DNA from: Eremothecium cymbalariae DBVPG#7215
Lineage: Eukaryota; Ascomycota; Saccharomycetes; Saccharomycetales; Saccharomycetaceae
DNA length: 64,000 nucleotides
Assembly (NCBI RefSeq): GCF_000235365.1
Contig: NC_016450.1
Location: 744,001-808,000 of the forward strand
Reading direction: 5' to 3'
Program-made: the position numbers and the translations under genes
In this document: positions 38,551 through 49,024 of the stretch, one piece after another
Layout of the letters: each line of letters starts with the position of its first letter
How positions within the stretch are numbered: position 1 is the stretch's first letter
Notes under the pieces: model-generated
The model's database searches: none
What the model was told of the DNA's origin: nothing
The model's input: only the letters and a program-made list of their open reading frames with translations

Positions 38551-40569
38551 ATGTCTGAAGAATGTCATCCAAAGCGATCTGCGGAAATTGAGAATCATGA
38601 TTCTGGTGTTAAAAGGGCTAAAATTGTGACCTCTGAGGGTATTAAAGAGGCAGATGTGGGTATCACATATTTTCTGTCACATGATCAGCCGGGGTTTAAA
38701 GGTCAAATAAAGCAAAGGTATTCAGACTTCTTGGTCAATGAGATATCTAATGATGGATCTGTTGTTTATTTAGTTGATAATGGGTTTAAGTTGGCAAAGA
38801 AAGAAAAACTTTCTTCTGATGCGTTGAAGGAACAGCAGAAGGCAGAAGCCATTAAGAGACAAGAATTCAAAATTGAAGATGAAGTAAGAAGTCAATTGGT
38901 AGAGCTATTGGGAGAGGAGGATGTTACTAAGATTGAAGAAGTATATCGAACTGGTACCAAGATGGAGACTATTAAGAGTTTTGAAGATAAGGCTACAAGA
39001 ACGAGGATTCATCAGCTGCTTCGTAAAGCGTTTAATAATGAGTTGGAATCGGTTACTTCTGGTTGTAACACGTTGAACATCGCTTTGTCTCATAGAAATT
39101 CTCGTGTTAACAAGGAGCAATTAAATGAACAGACTAAGGATGCAAATGGGGTTGTGAACTGGGGCTATGGTCCAGCTAAGAACTATATCCACTTTACTGT
39201 CTATAAGGAAAACAAAGATACTATGGACGTTGTAAATACAATTGCTAAGTTTCTAAGAGTCCCAACAAGAACAATTAGGTATTCTGGCACTAAAGATCGT
39301 AGAGCAGTTACTTGTCAAAGACTTTGTATTTCCAAGTTAGGGTTGGATAGATTGAACTCGCTAAATAGGACATTGAAAGGGATCACTGTTGGTGGGTTCA
39401 AATTTGAAGACCAACCATTGAATTTGGGAGATCTTAAAGGAAATGAGTTTGTAATTGTGATAAGGGACGTAGTTGTTGACGAAAATAGTTCCATGCAAGT
39501 GAAAGATATTTTGGAAGCCGGTTGTTCATCCTTAATTGATAAAGGTTTTATCAATTATTTCGGTATGCAAAGGTTTGGAACTTTCAGTGTGTCGACACAT
39601 GAGATTGGTAGGGAGTTATTGGTTGAAAACTGGAAACGTGCAGCGGAATTGATTTTGGCAGAGCAAGAAAACGTTTTACCAAAATCCAAAGAGGCTAGAA
39701 AAATCTGGGCTCAGGAAAAGGACCCTAAAGCTGCTTTGGCTGCTATGCCTCGCCAATGCTTGGCCGAAAATTCTATATTGCATGCGTTAACAAATCAATC
39801 TGCTGATGAAAATGGTGATTATTCAGAAGCGGCGTATTATACTGCAGTGATGAAAATTCCAAGGAACTTGAGAACAATGTATGTACATGCGTATCAAAGC
39901 TACGTCTGGAACACTATTGTTAGCAAGCGAATTGAACTCTACGGTTTGAATGTTGTCGTTGGTGATTTAGTTCTAGATAATTCTGTTCAGGAAACACCTC
40001 TGGCTTCTAACAGCGAAGATGAACTTGAAACTGAGTTTTCGGAGGACCTAAGGGAGTCTCAATTTGTTAGGGCTAAGGCTCTTACCCAGGAGGATGTCGA
40101 TTCGGGGAATTATGCAATTGATGATGTTGTATTGCCTACCCCAGGTTTTGATGTTTTATACCCTACGAATGAAACTTTGCGCAACTTATATTCCGATATT
40201 ATGGCAAAGGATAACTTGGACCCAGATAATATGAGAAGAAAAGTACGGGACTTTTCACTTTCAGGGTCTTACAGACACATTATTCAAAAACCTGAGAATG
40301 TTGATTATCGTGTCGTAAAGTATAGCGAGGATACCCAGCAGTTAATCAACACTGACTTTGAGATTTTGCTCAACAAGAGAGCCAGGGACAATGGTAGAAA
40401 CTACATGAAGGATAAGCTAGATAGATTTGTTCCAGAAAAAGGAGGACAAAAGGTCGCTGTTATCTTGAAATTCAAATTGGGAGTCTCTGCTTATGCTACT
40501 ATGGCATTACGTGAATTGATGAAACTCGAAACTTCACGCCGTGGTGACATGTGTAGTGTCAAATATTAA
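38551..40569 (+). CDS. PUS7: PUS7, TruD-family pseudouridine synthase
   Basis: 672 residues from the ATG at 38551; a TTG twelve codons upstream is not used. Length matches S. cerevisiae Pus7 (YOR243C, 676). The catalytic Asp lies in SGTKDRRAVTCQR, a TruD hallmark. The active-site region NYFGMQRFGT and the late motif LPTPGFDVLYP are also present, and the TruD insertion domain lies between. Pus7 modifies U35 of pre-tRNA-Tyr, U13 of several tRNAs, U2 snRNA position 35 and many mRNAs at UNUAR. The lysine-rich N-terminus (KRAK) may act as a nuclear signal. Confidence 0.96.
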   Translation: MSEECHPKRSAEIENHDSGVKRAKIVTSEGIKEADVGITYFLSHDQPGFKGQIKQRYSDFLVNEISNDGSVVYLVDNGFKLAKKEKLSSDALKEQQKAEAIKRQEFKIEDEVRSQLVELLGEEDVTKIEEVYRTGTKMETIKSFEDKATRTRIHQLLRKAFNNELESVTSGCNTLNIALSHRNSRVNKEQLNEQTKDANGVVNWGYGPAKNYIHFTVYKENKDTMDVVNTIAKFLRVPTRTIRYSGTKDRRAVTCQRLCISKLGLDRLNSLNRTLKGITVGGFKFEDQPLNLGDLKGNEFVIVIRDVVVDENSSMQVKDILEAGCSSLIDKGFINYFGMQRFGTFSVSTHEIGRELLVENWKRAAELILAEQENVLPKSKEARKIWAQEKDPKAALAAMPRQCLAENSILHALTNQSADENGDYSEAAYYTAVMKIPRNLRTMYVHAYQSYVWNTIVSKRIELYGLNVVVGDLVLDNSVQETPLASNSEDELETEFSEDLRESQFVRAKALTQEDVDSGNYAIDDVVLPTPGFDVLYPTNETLRNLYSDIMAKDNLDPDNMRRKVRDFSLSGSYRHIIQKPENVDYRVVKYSEDTQQLINTDFEILLNKRARDNGRNYMKDKLDRFVPEKGGQKVAVILKFKLGVSAYATMALRELMKLETSRRGDMCSVKY

Positions 40570-41306
40570 CTTTACGGGAGGATTTTCTCCTCATCTTTAC
40601 GCAGTTATTGATGAAAACTTGTATATATAATATAGTTAATGCATTCTTTCCTGCAAAAAATAAAAATCGAAAATTTAATAAAATATTATGTTACCAGCAT
40701 GAGAAAAACGAATACATACAAGAATACTACTTGGTATCTTGTATTCACATAACTAGTCACCTCTTTATTTAATTTATCAACGATTTCGCTATGTATGGTT
40801 TTTTAAAGTTGTTGTAGATACGTTTTAATCGTATGATTATATAATCGTATAAATGTCAGTGAATTTAAGAACGTAACCAACCAACACATGAAAATGAATA
40901 ATCATTTAAATTCCTTAAAGCTATATGGATATATTTTCCTAAAAATTCATATTATGATATATATGCTATCTCAGTCCTAAATGTTGATTATGCTTTCGCT
41001 TGCTGTCAAATAGCTGATCGCACAACTCGGTTATGTCTTACTGACGCGAACCTAATTACTGACGTCTGTCTCTACAACACAAAACCTTCTTCTCTTTAAA
41101 CTAAGCTACAGACCTGCAAAAACTATTTAAAGGCAAAATTCTTAAACATGAAACTCGTTTTAAATAGTGCATTCTGTCAAGTACCATTTTTGGCACAGAA
41201 ACAACAAGTGACAGACACAGTTGAATATCAAAGAAAGTAGGATTACTGCTAAACTATACCTTCTTCATTAATATAACCAGAAACCCTCAGGATTTGAGAA
41301 ATTAAA
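40570..41306. promoter_or_regulatory. PUS7 3' region and SSP2 promoter
   Basis: 737 AT-rich bases. CACAAAA at 41078-41084, 223 bases before the SSP2 ATG, is one mismatch from the extended Ndt80 middle-sporulation element, which fits a sporulation gene. No gene or centromere elements are seen. Confidence 0.35.
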
Positions 41307-42434
41307 ATGACATCACAAGGAACACTCTTAGAAAACTATTCCACCAAAGATAACGATTCACTAAGGAGTAAGATGTTATCAATTGCATCGTTAATGAGCG
41401 GCAATAGTTCCACCAATTCAATTTCTAGTAAAGAGAAGGAACGATTTGGCTTAAGAAAGTTGGCCAGGTCATATTTAAAGGCCAGCAATAGGACTGAAAA
41501 GACAGTGAACAAGGCGGAAAACCAGGATAATAATGAAGTACCGGTAGTTCCTTATACAAAGAAGATGTTAATAGGAAAGATTCACACAAAAAGCGGAACA
41601 AAAATATATCTTGACACCAATAAATCAAGGGAATCTCTTCTGATCAGAAAGCACCATTCTCATGAAATTTCTGATGAAGATGAATCAAGCGTTCCACAAT
41701 TAAAATATGACGGTGATTATGATCCTGTCCTAGGAAAACTTCTGATTAATTCCTCTTCCGAAGATGAAGATTCCGAATGGTTGGAATCTGGACTCCAGGA
41801 TAGAAATTTAGTTGTGATACGTGACTTTCCAAACGGCACCGGTTTAAAGAGTGTGTTGAATCAAGTTCAAGGTGGTCCACTTAAGCACATTGCGCCTCAG
41901 TACAGAAAGGAGAGTAATCAACTAAAGTCCGTTGAGCTCGAGTTTCTTAGTCCAGAAGATGCTCAACACTTCATGGAATATGGACGACATGCGGTCTTCC
42001 AAATCAACGGTGTTCATTTACGGCCAAAATGGGGCATCCAATCGTTGAGTGAAAACTTTGAAGCCTCGCTTAATACACATAAAGACAGCCTTAACGTTTA
42101 CACACCTTCTAGCCGCTGTTTATTGTTGAAGAAACAAGGCAGCAGGAACCCAAAGCATTCCACTTGTCATTACCCATCACCCAGATCACATATTTGTGAT
42201 TTGAATATCCAAGATTTGAAAAACGACTTTGGTCAGTTTGGGGACATTTTAGATATTTCGCCGATGATTTCAAGAAAGCTATGTGTTCAAATTAACTTTT
42301 TTGATATTAAGACTGCAGTTGATGCGTTGCAAGCATATAAGAATATTAATTCGCCGTTGAATCGTAAATATGCTGATACATGGACTATTGGATATGGCAA
42401 AGATATCACAGATAAACCTTGTGTTCATGTATAA
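41307..42434 (+). CDS. SSP2: SSP2, sporulation-specific activator of Smk1 MAP kinase
   Basis: 375 residues from the ATG at 41307 (371 in S. cerevisiae, YOR242C). The N-terminal third is Ser/Lys-rich and probably disordered. The C-terminal part contains two RRM-like folds: one around 165-230 (LVVIRDFPNGTGLKSVLNQV...VELEFLSPEDAQHFMEY) and one around 290-370 (CDLNIQDLKNDFGQFGDILDISPM). In S. cerevisiae the C-terminal region binds Smk1 and promotes its autophosphorylation during spore-wall assembly. It is convergent with MET7, 88 bases between stops. Confidence 0.88.
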   Translation: MTSQGTLLENYSTKDNDSLRSKMLSIASLMSGNSSTNSISSKEKERFGLRKLARSYLKASNRTEKTVNKAENQDNNEVPVVPYTKKMLIGKIHTKSGTKIYLDTNKSRESLLIRKHHSHEISDEDESSVPQLKYDGDYDPVLGKLLINSSSEDEDSEWLESGLQDRNLVVIRDFPNGTGLKSVLNQVQGGPLKHIAPQYRKESNQLKSVELEFLSPEDAQHFMEYGRHAVFQINGVHLRPKWGIQSLSENFEASLNTHKDSLNVYTPSSRCLLLKKQGSRNPKHSTCHYPSPRSHICDLNIQDLKNDFGQFGDILDISPMISRKLCVQINFFDIKTAVDALQAYKNINSPLNRKYADTWTIGYGKDITDKPCVHV

Positions 42435-42522
42435 AGAATTGAACGCCTGGTTTATCCACTTAATAAATATACAAAATAATAAAAACGTTTATAATAATAA
42501 AAGGTTATATATCATAAACCAT

Positions 42523-43992
42523 TTATTTCCCATCAAGAACCACCAACAAACCGCCAACTAAGTGCAAAGATCCAGTGACAAAGACATCAACGGGTTGACT
42601 GATAGATCTAATGATTTCTACAGCAGATTCTATATTTTTGGAAACAATAGCCCGTTCTGAATCTAAATCTCCAGTCAAATTGTTCCATGCAGTAAAAAGA
42701 GCCTTTTGGGCTACTAATTCATCTATAAAATTTTGATCAGTGTTCATGGAAACCAAATCGGGACTAAATGAACCCGATTTCCAGGTGATATTAGTAGTAA
42801 AGATAGCTTGAGATAGTTTTATATCAGAACCTAACGTGTTAAATAGATAGGTAAGAAGAACCTTTGCGTCCCGCGTTTGTTGGTTAAACAACAAAATCTT
42901 TTTATTTGGTGAATTGACAACAGTAGTCTTGAACCAATTAGAAGATGCGACGATACTTTCTTTTGTATGTGCTCCATCAATATACCAGGTGACATTTCCA
43001 TCTCTGACTGTTTGGCAACGGCCTTCCCATTTTGCGGATTTTAATCCCTTTACAAACTTATCTGGCAATTCGCTATCTGCCCTCAAATTTGTCAAACCAG
43101 AATGGATATTAAATTTCTTTAGACACTCATTGGACAGAGCGACAGCTAGCGAAGCATTTGTAACCTGGAATTCGCCAGCAATACCTAATTGAAAATCTTT
43201 CAACTTGTTTAAATTAGGAACAACTTGTAATGATGTGTGTCTCTCAGCAGCACGATCCTTCAACACTTGAAATCCCTCTGGGGGCTGCTTTTCAATGGTA
43301 AATGCAGGCGCAGCAGTCTTGAAAATCCCACCTTTATTCCATGCAATATCCTCAATTCTATCACCTAACACTTTAGTATGATCGATACCTAATATCGATA
43401 CCCCACAAGCAACCGGTTTCTCAACAATATTGGTACTGTCATACGCACCACCAATCCCCACCTCATAAACACACACATTGCATCGTTCTTGCATAAAAAC
43501 ATGAAAAGATAATAACGTCAAAAACTTAAAATACCCAGGTTTGACGTTCCCACACTGCTCCTGTTCAACGCTCGTACCATCCAATCGGTCCCACACCTCA
43601 AAAAAGAATTTAGCAAACTTCTCCTCCGAAATTGGTCTCCCATTGATCGCAATCCTCTCTCTAACAGTCCTCAGGTGTGGCGAAGTGAACAACCCAACCT
43701 TCCCTATCTTATCCTCATACTCTAACAGAATTGACTGCGTAAACGCAGCCGTAGACCCCTTCCCCTTGGTCCCCGTAATGTGAATTATATTCAAATCATT
43801 AAAACTTTCAACATCATAACCAAGTTGTTTTGACCACCTCCGCATCTCAACCAGACTCTCCACATTCTTACGCTTTCCAGATGTCCTAGCTGCCATAATA
43901 CTAGCATAGTTAGACTGCAACCCATTCAGACATCTGATCGCATCCTGATAACTTCTTCCAGTCGACATGCTGCTAAGTAATCTCAAACTCAT
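42523..43992 (-). CDS. MET7: MET7, folylpolyglutamate synthase
   Basis: 489 residues from the ATG at 43992 (548 in S. cerevisiae, YOR241W, which has a longer N-terminus). It is a Mur-ligase-type ATP-dependent enzyme adding glutamates to folates. The P-loop HITGTKGKGSTAAF lies at 71-84; other family blocks are TSPHLRTVRERI, SILGIDHTKVLGD, and WYIDGAHTKES. It acts in cytosol and mitochondria and is needed for methionine synthesis and mitochondrial DNA. The first eight residues (MSLRLLSS) precede a second Met at 9, so alternative starts could make organellar and cytosolic forms; this is inference. DFR1, another folate gene, lies 17 kb away in this window. Confidence 0.95.
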   Translation of the reverse strand: MSLRLLSSMSTGRSYQDAIRCLNGLQSNYASIMAARTSGKRKNVESLVEMRRWSKQLGYDVESFNDLNIIHITGTKGKGSTAAFTQSILLEYEDKIGKVGLFTSPHLRTVRERIAINGRPISEEKFAKFFFEVWDRLDGTSVEQEQCGNVKPGYFKFLTLLSFHVFMQERCNVCVYEVGIGGAYDSTNIVEKPVACGVSILGIDHTKVLGDRIEDIAWNKGGIFKTAAPAFTIEKQPPEGFQVLKDRAAERHTSLQVVPNLNKLKDFQLGIAGEFQVTNASLAVALSNECLKKFNIHSGLTNLRADSELPDKFVKGLKSAKWEGRCQTVRDGNVTWYIDGAHTKESIVASSNWFKTTVVNSPNKKILLFNQQTRDAKVLLTYLFNTLGSDIKLSQAIFTTNITWKSGSFSPDLVSMNTDQNFIDELVAQKALFTAWNNLTGDLDSERAIVSKNIESAVEIIRSISQPVDVFVTGSLHLVGGLLVVLDGK

Positions 43993-44654
43993 GAACTACC
44001 AAGTTCCCTCAACTACGAACTCAATGACTCCTAATAACGACAAACCTGGAAAACAGCTGCCAACCCAAACCCAAAACAGCCCCACACAGCTGTATTGACA
44101 ACACACGATCAATAACTGTTCATCAAATCTATCCTTTCCAACATTTCTTACACCCAAACACATTAATCGTATCAAAAGATGACATCCAGAATCGCCATTG
44201 AAGGCTTTATTTATATCTCCTGTAGAGGGGGAATTAAGGGCATCTCAAAGGGCCATCAAAGTTTCTGTTGATCGAAACATTATGCAGTTGTGATCAATCG
44301 GGCTCTGTGGGTTATAATATAAAGTCAAAACTGGATCAAGATTTGAGGATAAGGAGGGGTTTGTGTTGTTGAGGTAATTCGATAATATTTAAGAATACAG
44401 CATCCCTTGGTTTTAATACGGTTAAAACAGAGGCGAAATCGAAGATATTAGAATTTGGATATATTTTGATTTAAGGACTGAAGGTTTGTAAGGGAAGAGG
44501 CAATCAGCGGTATCGAAGGTTTTAAGATATCGATATATTAATTTGATTGAGGTGAAAGTTGGAGAGGGGACAGTAGTGTAGTGGGACGTAAGGATAGTAG
44601 GTTGTATTTATAGGTAAAGCAATTGGGATTGTTAGGGAGAATTTTGTATGCTAT
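43993..44654. promoter_or_regulatory. Divergent promoter MET7 / YPL150W homologue
   Basis: 662 bases without a supported gene. A very short ATG frame at 44648-44668 overlaps the kinase start (listed separately). Confidence 0.5.
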
Positions 44655-44668
44655 ATGATTGCATCTAA
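44648..44668 (+). promoter_or_regulatory. Six-codon upstream ORF overlapping the kinase start codon
   Basis: An ATG at 44648 begins a six-residue frame that ends at 44668, past the kinase ATG at 44655 in another frame. Ribosomes starting at the first ATG would miss the main start, so it could lower translation if the transcript includes it. The 5' end is unknown. Confidence 0.35.
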
Positions 44669-47222
44669 GGTTGAACAGAATAATTTGAAGGCGGCTATAG
44701 GAGCGTCCTATAATAAGCTTTATGGGCAGTTTTCATCTAATGAGTTGAAGGAGGTTGGGAATTATAAGATACTCAAGCAAGTTGGGGAGGGATCGTTTGG
44801 GAAGGTTTATTTGGCTAATCATAAGCTTACTCACCAGAAGGTTGTGTTGAAGACTGGGGAGAAGAAGGATCCCAATGTGGTCAGGGAGGTATTTTATCAT
44901 CGTCAGTTTGATTTTCCGTTTATTACGAAGCTTTATGAGGTGATTGTAACGGAAAGTAAGGTTTGGATGGCGCTTGAATACTGTCCGGGGAACGAGTTGT
45001 ATGATTATTTACTTCAGAAGCAGAGGATACCCCTTGATGAGACGAGTAAGCTGTTTGCTCAGATTGTGGGTGCGGTTTTCTATGCACATTCGTTGCAATG
45101 TGTTCACCGAGATTTGAAATTGGAGAACATATTGCTGGATAAGCAGGGGTATGCTATGTTGACAGATTTTGGATTCACAAGGGAGTGTGCCACTAAGACT
45201 CAATTGGAGACCATATGTGGTACTACTGTTTATATGGCGCCAGAGTTGATCAAACGTGAGAGCTATGATGGGTACAAGGTTGACACGTGGTCATTGGGGA
45301 TTATTCTTTATACCATGCTTCATGGGTTCATGCCCTTCGATGAGGAAGATCCAACGCTGACTGGATTGAAAATCATGAATGAAATGCCGCCAATCGTCGA
45401 TGCGTATACGAATGTGCATGCCAAAGATCTAATTCTCAAACTCTTACGGAAAACTCCGTCAGAAAGGCCGAGCTTGAACAAAGTTCTAGAACATCCTTTT
45501 TTACAACCTTATGGGACTATCTTATTAGATACTATAGACTCTTTAATAAAGAGGCAAAGACAAGGCGATGTAAAGTTTCAATCCAAAACTGAAAAAAGAC
45601 TACTGAAGAGGTTGAAGCAAACAGGCTTTGATACAGCTGCAATTAAGATTTCAGTTACAAAACGGAGATGTGATGCACTATGTAGCTTGTGGTATCTCTT
45701 GCTTGAAAAGGAAAAGAAGAAGGAGCTTCTTAAGCACCCTAGAAAGAGCAGATCAGGAATATCGGTAAGAAAAGTCTTTGATTCAGCTTCTGGCATGCAG
45801 AGCCAAGATGAGTTCAACTATGATAAGGCTACTTCATTGCGCAGGATACTTAGTATACGCAGTGAAACGTCTTCAAGACCTCCACTTCATATTGAAATAC
45901 ATAAAAAAGGTGTCTCGAAACAGAACTCAGGGACACATGATCCTTCAACCCTTAGCCAAGAAAGTATCACATCATCTTCAAAGTCTAAAATAAGCATTCT
46001 TCAGAAGTTTACCAAATATTTTAGTAGAAGTAAGAGACAATGTGCAAATCAGCAAGTAAAAGAGCAGTCGTTGAAAGATAATCAAAATCATGTGTTCAAT
46101 AACTTTAACTGGCAAGCAAAATTAGTGTCCATTAATAATAGTAATCCAGCATTTGAATCTCGGATTCCAGACAAGCGAGATCTTAAAGCTAAAAGAATTA
46201 CATATAACAAGACATCCAATGGACATCGGTTACGCGGTGCATTAACGATACAAGAACCAAACTTAAAAAATGTGAAATCGCGATCATCAGGTGAAATATC
46301 TGGTCAGGTTTCGAGCTTGCCATCTGAAACGGAAGCTAATGTTCATTCGACACCACATACTACACCTTTAGGAAGGATCAGGCCATCTTCGATGCTCTCG
46401 CAGCATTCCGCGTTGTCAAATGATACTTTTAATTCGGAATATTCTACAGATGCTCAATCTACATACAAATCACCTAATTCCTTGAGTGCAAAGATCTCTG
46501 GATTAGGACAGCTTAACGGGGGTAATACAGGTGATTCGGGTTCCTTGACTAAATCTAAAATATTTGCGAAAAGGGCGGTTAGCATCATGTCAAGTGCTTC
46601 AAGTACGTCAGAGATAAGTTCAAGAGCTGACTCTTTTTATGATATCACCACAGCATCCTCCCCGGTAAACCTAGATGTTAGAGTAAATCCAGGTTTAACT
46701 CCGTCTAATAGGATAGACTCAGCTTTCCCTGGAGCAGGGTCTGCTTCAAGTTCTGCCGCATGGCTTTCCAAGAGGGAAAACACTCCGTTGTTTAGACGGC
46801 CCAGAGTAAACGTCCGATCAGTTAAACGTAACAAAATGATAAGGGGAAACTCTACCGGGACACAGTCTGTTATAAAAGAGGAAAGTTCCTTCAGCGATGG
46901 TGATGATCAGCGCCCTATGTTAGTTAACAGCAGCGAGGTTTATGAAAGGTTAGATGAAAGTGTTGGGCTTGATGATGAGGTAGCTGTACAAACAGATAGC
47001 GTCTCATCAAAAGCAGAAACGCCTATATATCCCATTACTTTGAACTCAGGGTCAAAATCTGCAGACTTTACTATGGGGAGATCGTTCAGTGATGGAAGTG
47101 AGTGGTCACAAAATGGCTCATTTATTGGTCTTCATCAGAATCCTGCCTCTGGCAAACAGATAGCATCGCAAAATGATGAACATGAAGACTTGGGCATGGC
47201 AGACCACGAAGATAACTCCTGA
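44655..47222 (+). CDS. Putative serine/threonine protein kinase (YPL150W counterpart)
   Basis: 855 residues from the ATG at 44655. The kinase domain covers about residues 38-290: GEGSFGKVYLANH P-loop, catalytic loop HRDLKLENILL, DFGFTRE instead of the more common DFGLA, and APE-type MAPELIKRESYDG. The long C-terminal part is Ser-rich and disordered with basic clusters and no recognised domain. YPL150W in S. cerevisiae (901 residues) is an uncharacterised kinase of the CAMK/Snf1-like branch next to ATG5 and PRP46, matching this location. It is convergent with the ecdysoneless-family gene (58 bases between stops). Confidence 0.88.
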   Translation: MIASKVEQNNLKAAIGASYNKLYGQFSSNELKEVGNYKILKQVGEGSFGKVYLANHKLTHQKVVLKTGEKKDPNVVREVFYHRQFDFPFITKLYEVIVTESKVWMALEYCPGNELYDYLLQKQRIPLDETSKLFAQIVGAVFYAHSLQCVHRDLKLENILLDKQGYAMLTDFGFTRECATKTQLETICGTTVYMAPELIKRESYDGYKVDTWSLGIILYTMLHGFMPFDEEDPTLTGLKIMNEMPPIVDAYTNVHAKDLILKLLRKTPSERPSLNKVLEHPFLQPYGTILLDTIDSLIKRQRQGDVKFQSKTEKRLLKRLKQTGFDTAAIKISVTKRRCDALCSLWYLLLEKEKKKELLKHPRKSRSGISVRKVFDSASGMQSQDEFNYDKATSLRRILSIRSETSSRPPLHIEIHKKGVSKQNSGTHDPSTLSQESITSSSKSKISILQKFTKYFSRSKRQCANQQVKEQSLKDNQNHVFNNFNWQAKLVSINNSNPAFESRIPDKRDLKAKRITYNKTSNGHRLRGALTIQEPNLKNVKSRSSGEISGQVSSLPSETEANVHSTPHTTPLGRIRPSSMLSQHSALSNDTFNSEYSTDAQSTYKSPNSLSAKISGLGQLNGGNTGDSGSLTKSKIFAKRAVSIMSSASSTSEISSRADSFYDITTASSPVNLDVRVNPGLTPSNRIDSAFPGAGSASSSAAWLSKRENTPLFRRPRVNVRSVKRNKMIRGNSTGTQSVIKEESSFSDGDDQRPMLVNSSEVYERLDESVGLDDEVAVQTDSVSSKAETPIYPITLNSGSKSADFTMGRSFSDGSEWSQNGSFIGLHQNPASGKQIASQNDEHEDLGMADHEDNS

Positions 47223-47280
47223 AATTAGATGAAAATTACCAAGCTTCTCAAGAATTACCTAGGTATAATTATGTCTAATA

Positions 47281-48858
47281 TTACGAATCAAAGTTCCTTA
47301 GCATAGTTTGCAGTGGCCCATTAACTGCTCCGTCAACCTGCATTGATTTGATTAATTCTTCTATTTCTTCCACATTAGTGCTACTTTTAGTGCTCCTCAA
47401 TAAAGTTTCTAATTCATGTAACATCTCTTCCTCTTCCTCTTCCTCCCTATTCTTGCCCATTTTCCCCCTTTTTTCAGGAAATTGTGGAGCTGTATCACAA
47501 TTATCAAATCGATCACTCCTATAGTTATCAAGTTCTTCCTTATTCAATTTCAGACCCTCCGTTAAGAAATATTCAAAAAAATCGTCTTCATTTATTTCAA
47601 CATTTTCAGCCTTAAAGTATTGGCGAGCTCTCTCATCCTCATCAACAGAATCTTCGTCATCAAATTCTGGTAGGTGATTGCCTTTATTGTTAACTCCATC
47701 GATACTATCGTTCATTTTGGATAGAAAACTGTTTAAATTTGAAGTTAGCTTTTCATTTGCAAACTCTTGTCCCGTAGCGTAACCTTCATCAATGGCATTT
47801 ACCGTGTTAAACTCTATAGGCTCAGTTACTTGATGATCATTGAATAAGGCTTGCCCCAATGTGGAAGTTAACTGTGATCCAAATTCTTCAGCCTTTAGGA
47901 TACTGTTATCTAGAAGATCTTGGAGTGATATGGATAAAATTGTCCCAACTAAAGTACTCTGATCAAATTTTAAAAGTTCAGAATGGTTGGATAAAAACAA
48001 AGTAAGTAACCTTGTGTGGTTGTCTGATGCTAATATTTTCAATAAGGAACCGTCATCAGACGGCTTGCTGCTGATTGTTACAGCATTTAAAGAGAGCCTC
48101 TGGTCGATAAAGTTCTTTAAGAGAATTCCGGCCAACTTGGGATTTTGCTTTATTATATTGCGATGCTTATTATTTGAAATGTTCGCGGACAACCATTTGA
48201 GTTGCCTCAGGTATTTGATAGGAAATTCATTAAGCAGGTGTTTTTCGATATGATTTGTAATCGCAGGTATCTTTACACATTTGAAATATGATTCTTTTAA
48301 AAACTCTAACGCCTCCTTACATCTGAGTCCACGTTTATTTTTGAAATAGCTTGGTATAAACTTAAACTCACCTTCATGTATCCAATGCCTGTTATTTCCA
48401 ATAGGGTACTCATATTCATCAGGAATAAAATCACTGCAGGAAACTAATACAAAATCACCATCAGTATCGCATATCTTTATGAATATCTGATTTCCAGATG
48501 ATTCAGAGAATCTACGTAGCAACCCCAACATAAGAGATTCCTCTTGCTCTGCATTATCTTCCACCACTACTGTTCCAAATACAAATGGAGGGATATCGTT
48601 GCGCTTCACAACTCTAATATTAACTCCATTAAGTCTATTCCACGGATAATACTGATTCCACGGTAGAAATAGCTTTTCTAGCTCACAATATAATTTATTC
48701 ACTTTTTCAATAACGTTAATTTCAAACTTGTCCAGATAAAATACACCAAATACCAACGTTGTGTGCTTTGGTATCTCAAATACATCAACAGTATCGTTTA
48801 TTTCCTGCTGCCATAACCATTTGTCACTGATTTCTTCTTCAGGAACCGTTAAGCTCAT
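47281..48858 (-). CDS. Ecdysoneless/SGT1-family protein
   Basis: 525 residues from the ATG at 48858. The family pattern is clear in the N-terminal 250 residues: an early conserved Trp-rich region (PWNQYYPWNRL), an FGTVVVEDN-like strand, DTDGDFVLVSCSDFIPDE, then NRHWIHEGEFKFIP and an EALEFLK helix followed by IEKHLLNEFP. This parallels animal ecdysoneless proteins (DxDGEFLLIEAADFLP; FxxGELxIIP). The C-terminal half is acidic (FDDEDSVDEDER, EEEEEEEML) as in the family, where it takes part in transcription and splicing functions through Prp8 and R2TP. S. cerevisiae has no gene of this family here to my knowledge. A 166-base divergent promoter is shared with ATG5. Confidence 0.8.
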   Translation of the reverse strand: MSLTVPEEEISDKWLWQQEINDTVDVFEIPKHTTLVFGVFYLDKFEINVIEKVNKLYCELEKLFLPWNQYYPWNRLNGVNIRVVKRNDIPPFVFGTVVVEDNAEQEESLMLGLLRRFSESSGNQIFIKICDTDGDFVLVSCSDFIPDEYEYPIGNNRHWIHEGEFKFIPSYFKNKRGLRCKEALEFLKESYFKCVKIPAITNHIEKHLLNEFPIKYLRQLKWLSANISNNKHRNIIKQNPKLAGILLKNFIDQRLSLNAVTISSKPSDDGSLLKILASDNHTRLLTLFLSNHSELLKFDQSTLVGTILSISLQDLLDNSILKAEEFGSQLTSTLGQALFNDHQVTEPIEFNTVNAIDEGYATGQEFANEKLTSNLNSFLSKMNDSIDGVNNKGNHLPEFDDEDSVDEDERARQYFKAENVEINEDDFFEYFLTEGLKLNKEELDNYRSDRFDNCDTAPQFPEKRGKMGKNREEEEEEEMLHELETLLRSTKSSTNVEEIEELIKSMQVDGAVNGPLQTMLRNFDS

Positions 48859-49024
48859 TTTACTTTTAAATGTGAATCATTAGATGTTGGTTCTTTATAG
48901 TAGAAATCATCATTTTATCTCCTGATGCACCAAATTTCTAAACTTTAAAACACACGAGAACAGACAAACCTTACAGTGAATTTAAAAGGTAAGGGTTGAA
49001 GAGAAGGTACTGTGGGTTATACAA

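Noticed and set aside
40570..41306. AT-rich gap considered as a centromere
   Set aside because: No CDEI-CDEII-CDEIII arrangement (RTCACRTG followed by 80-165 AT-rich bases and a CCGAA core) was found.
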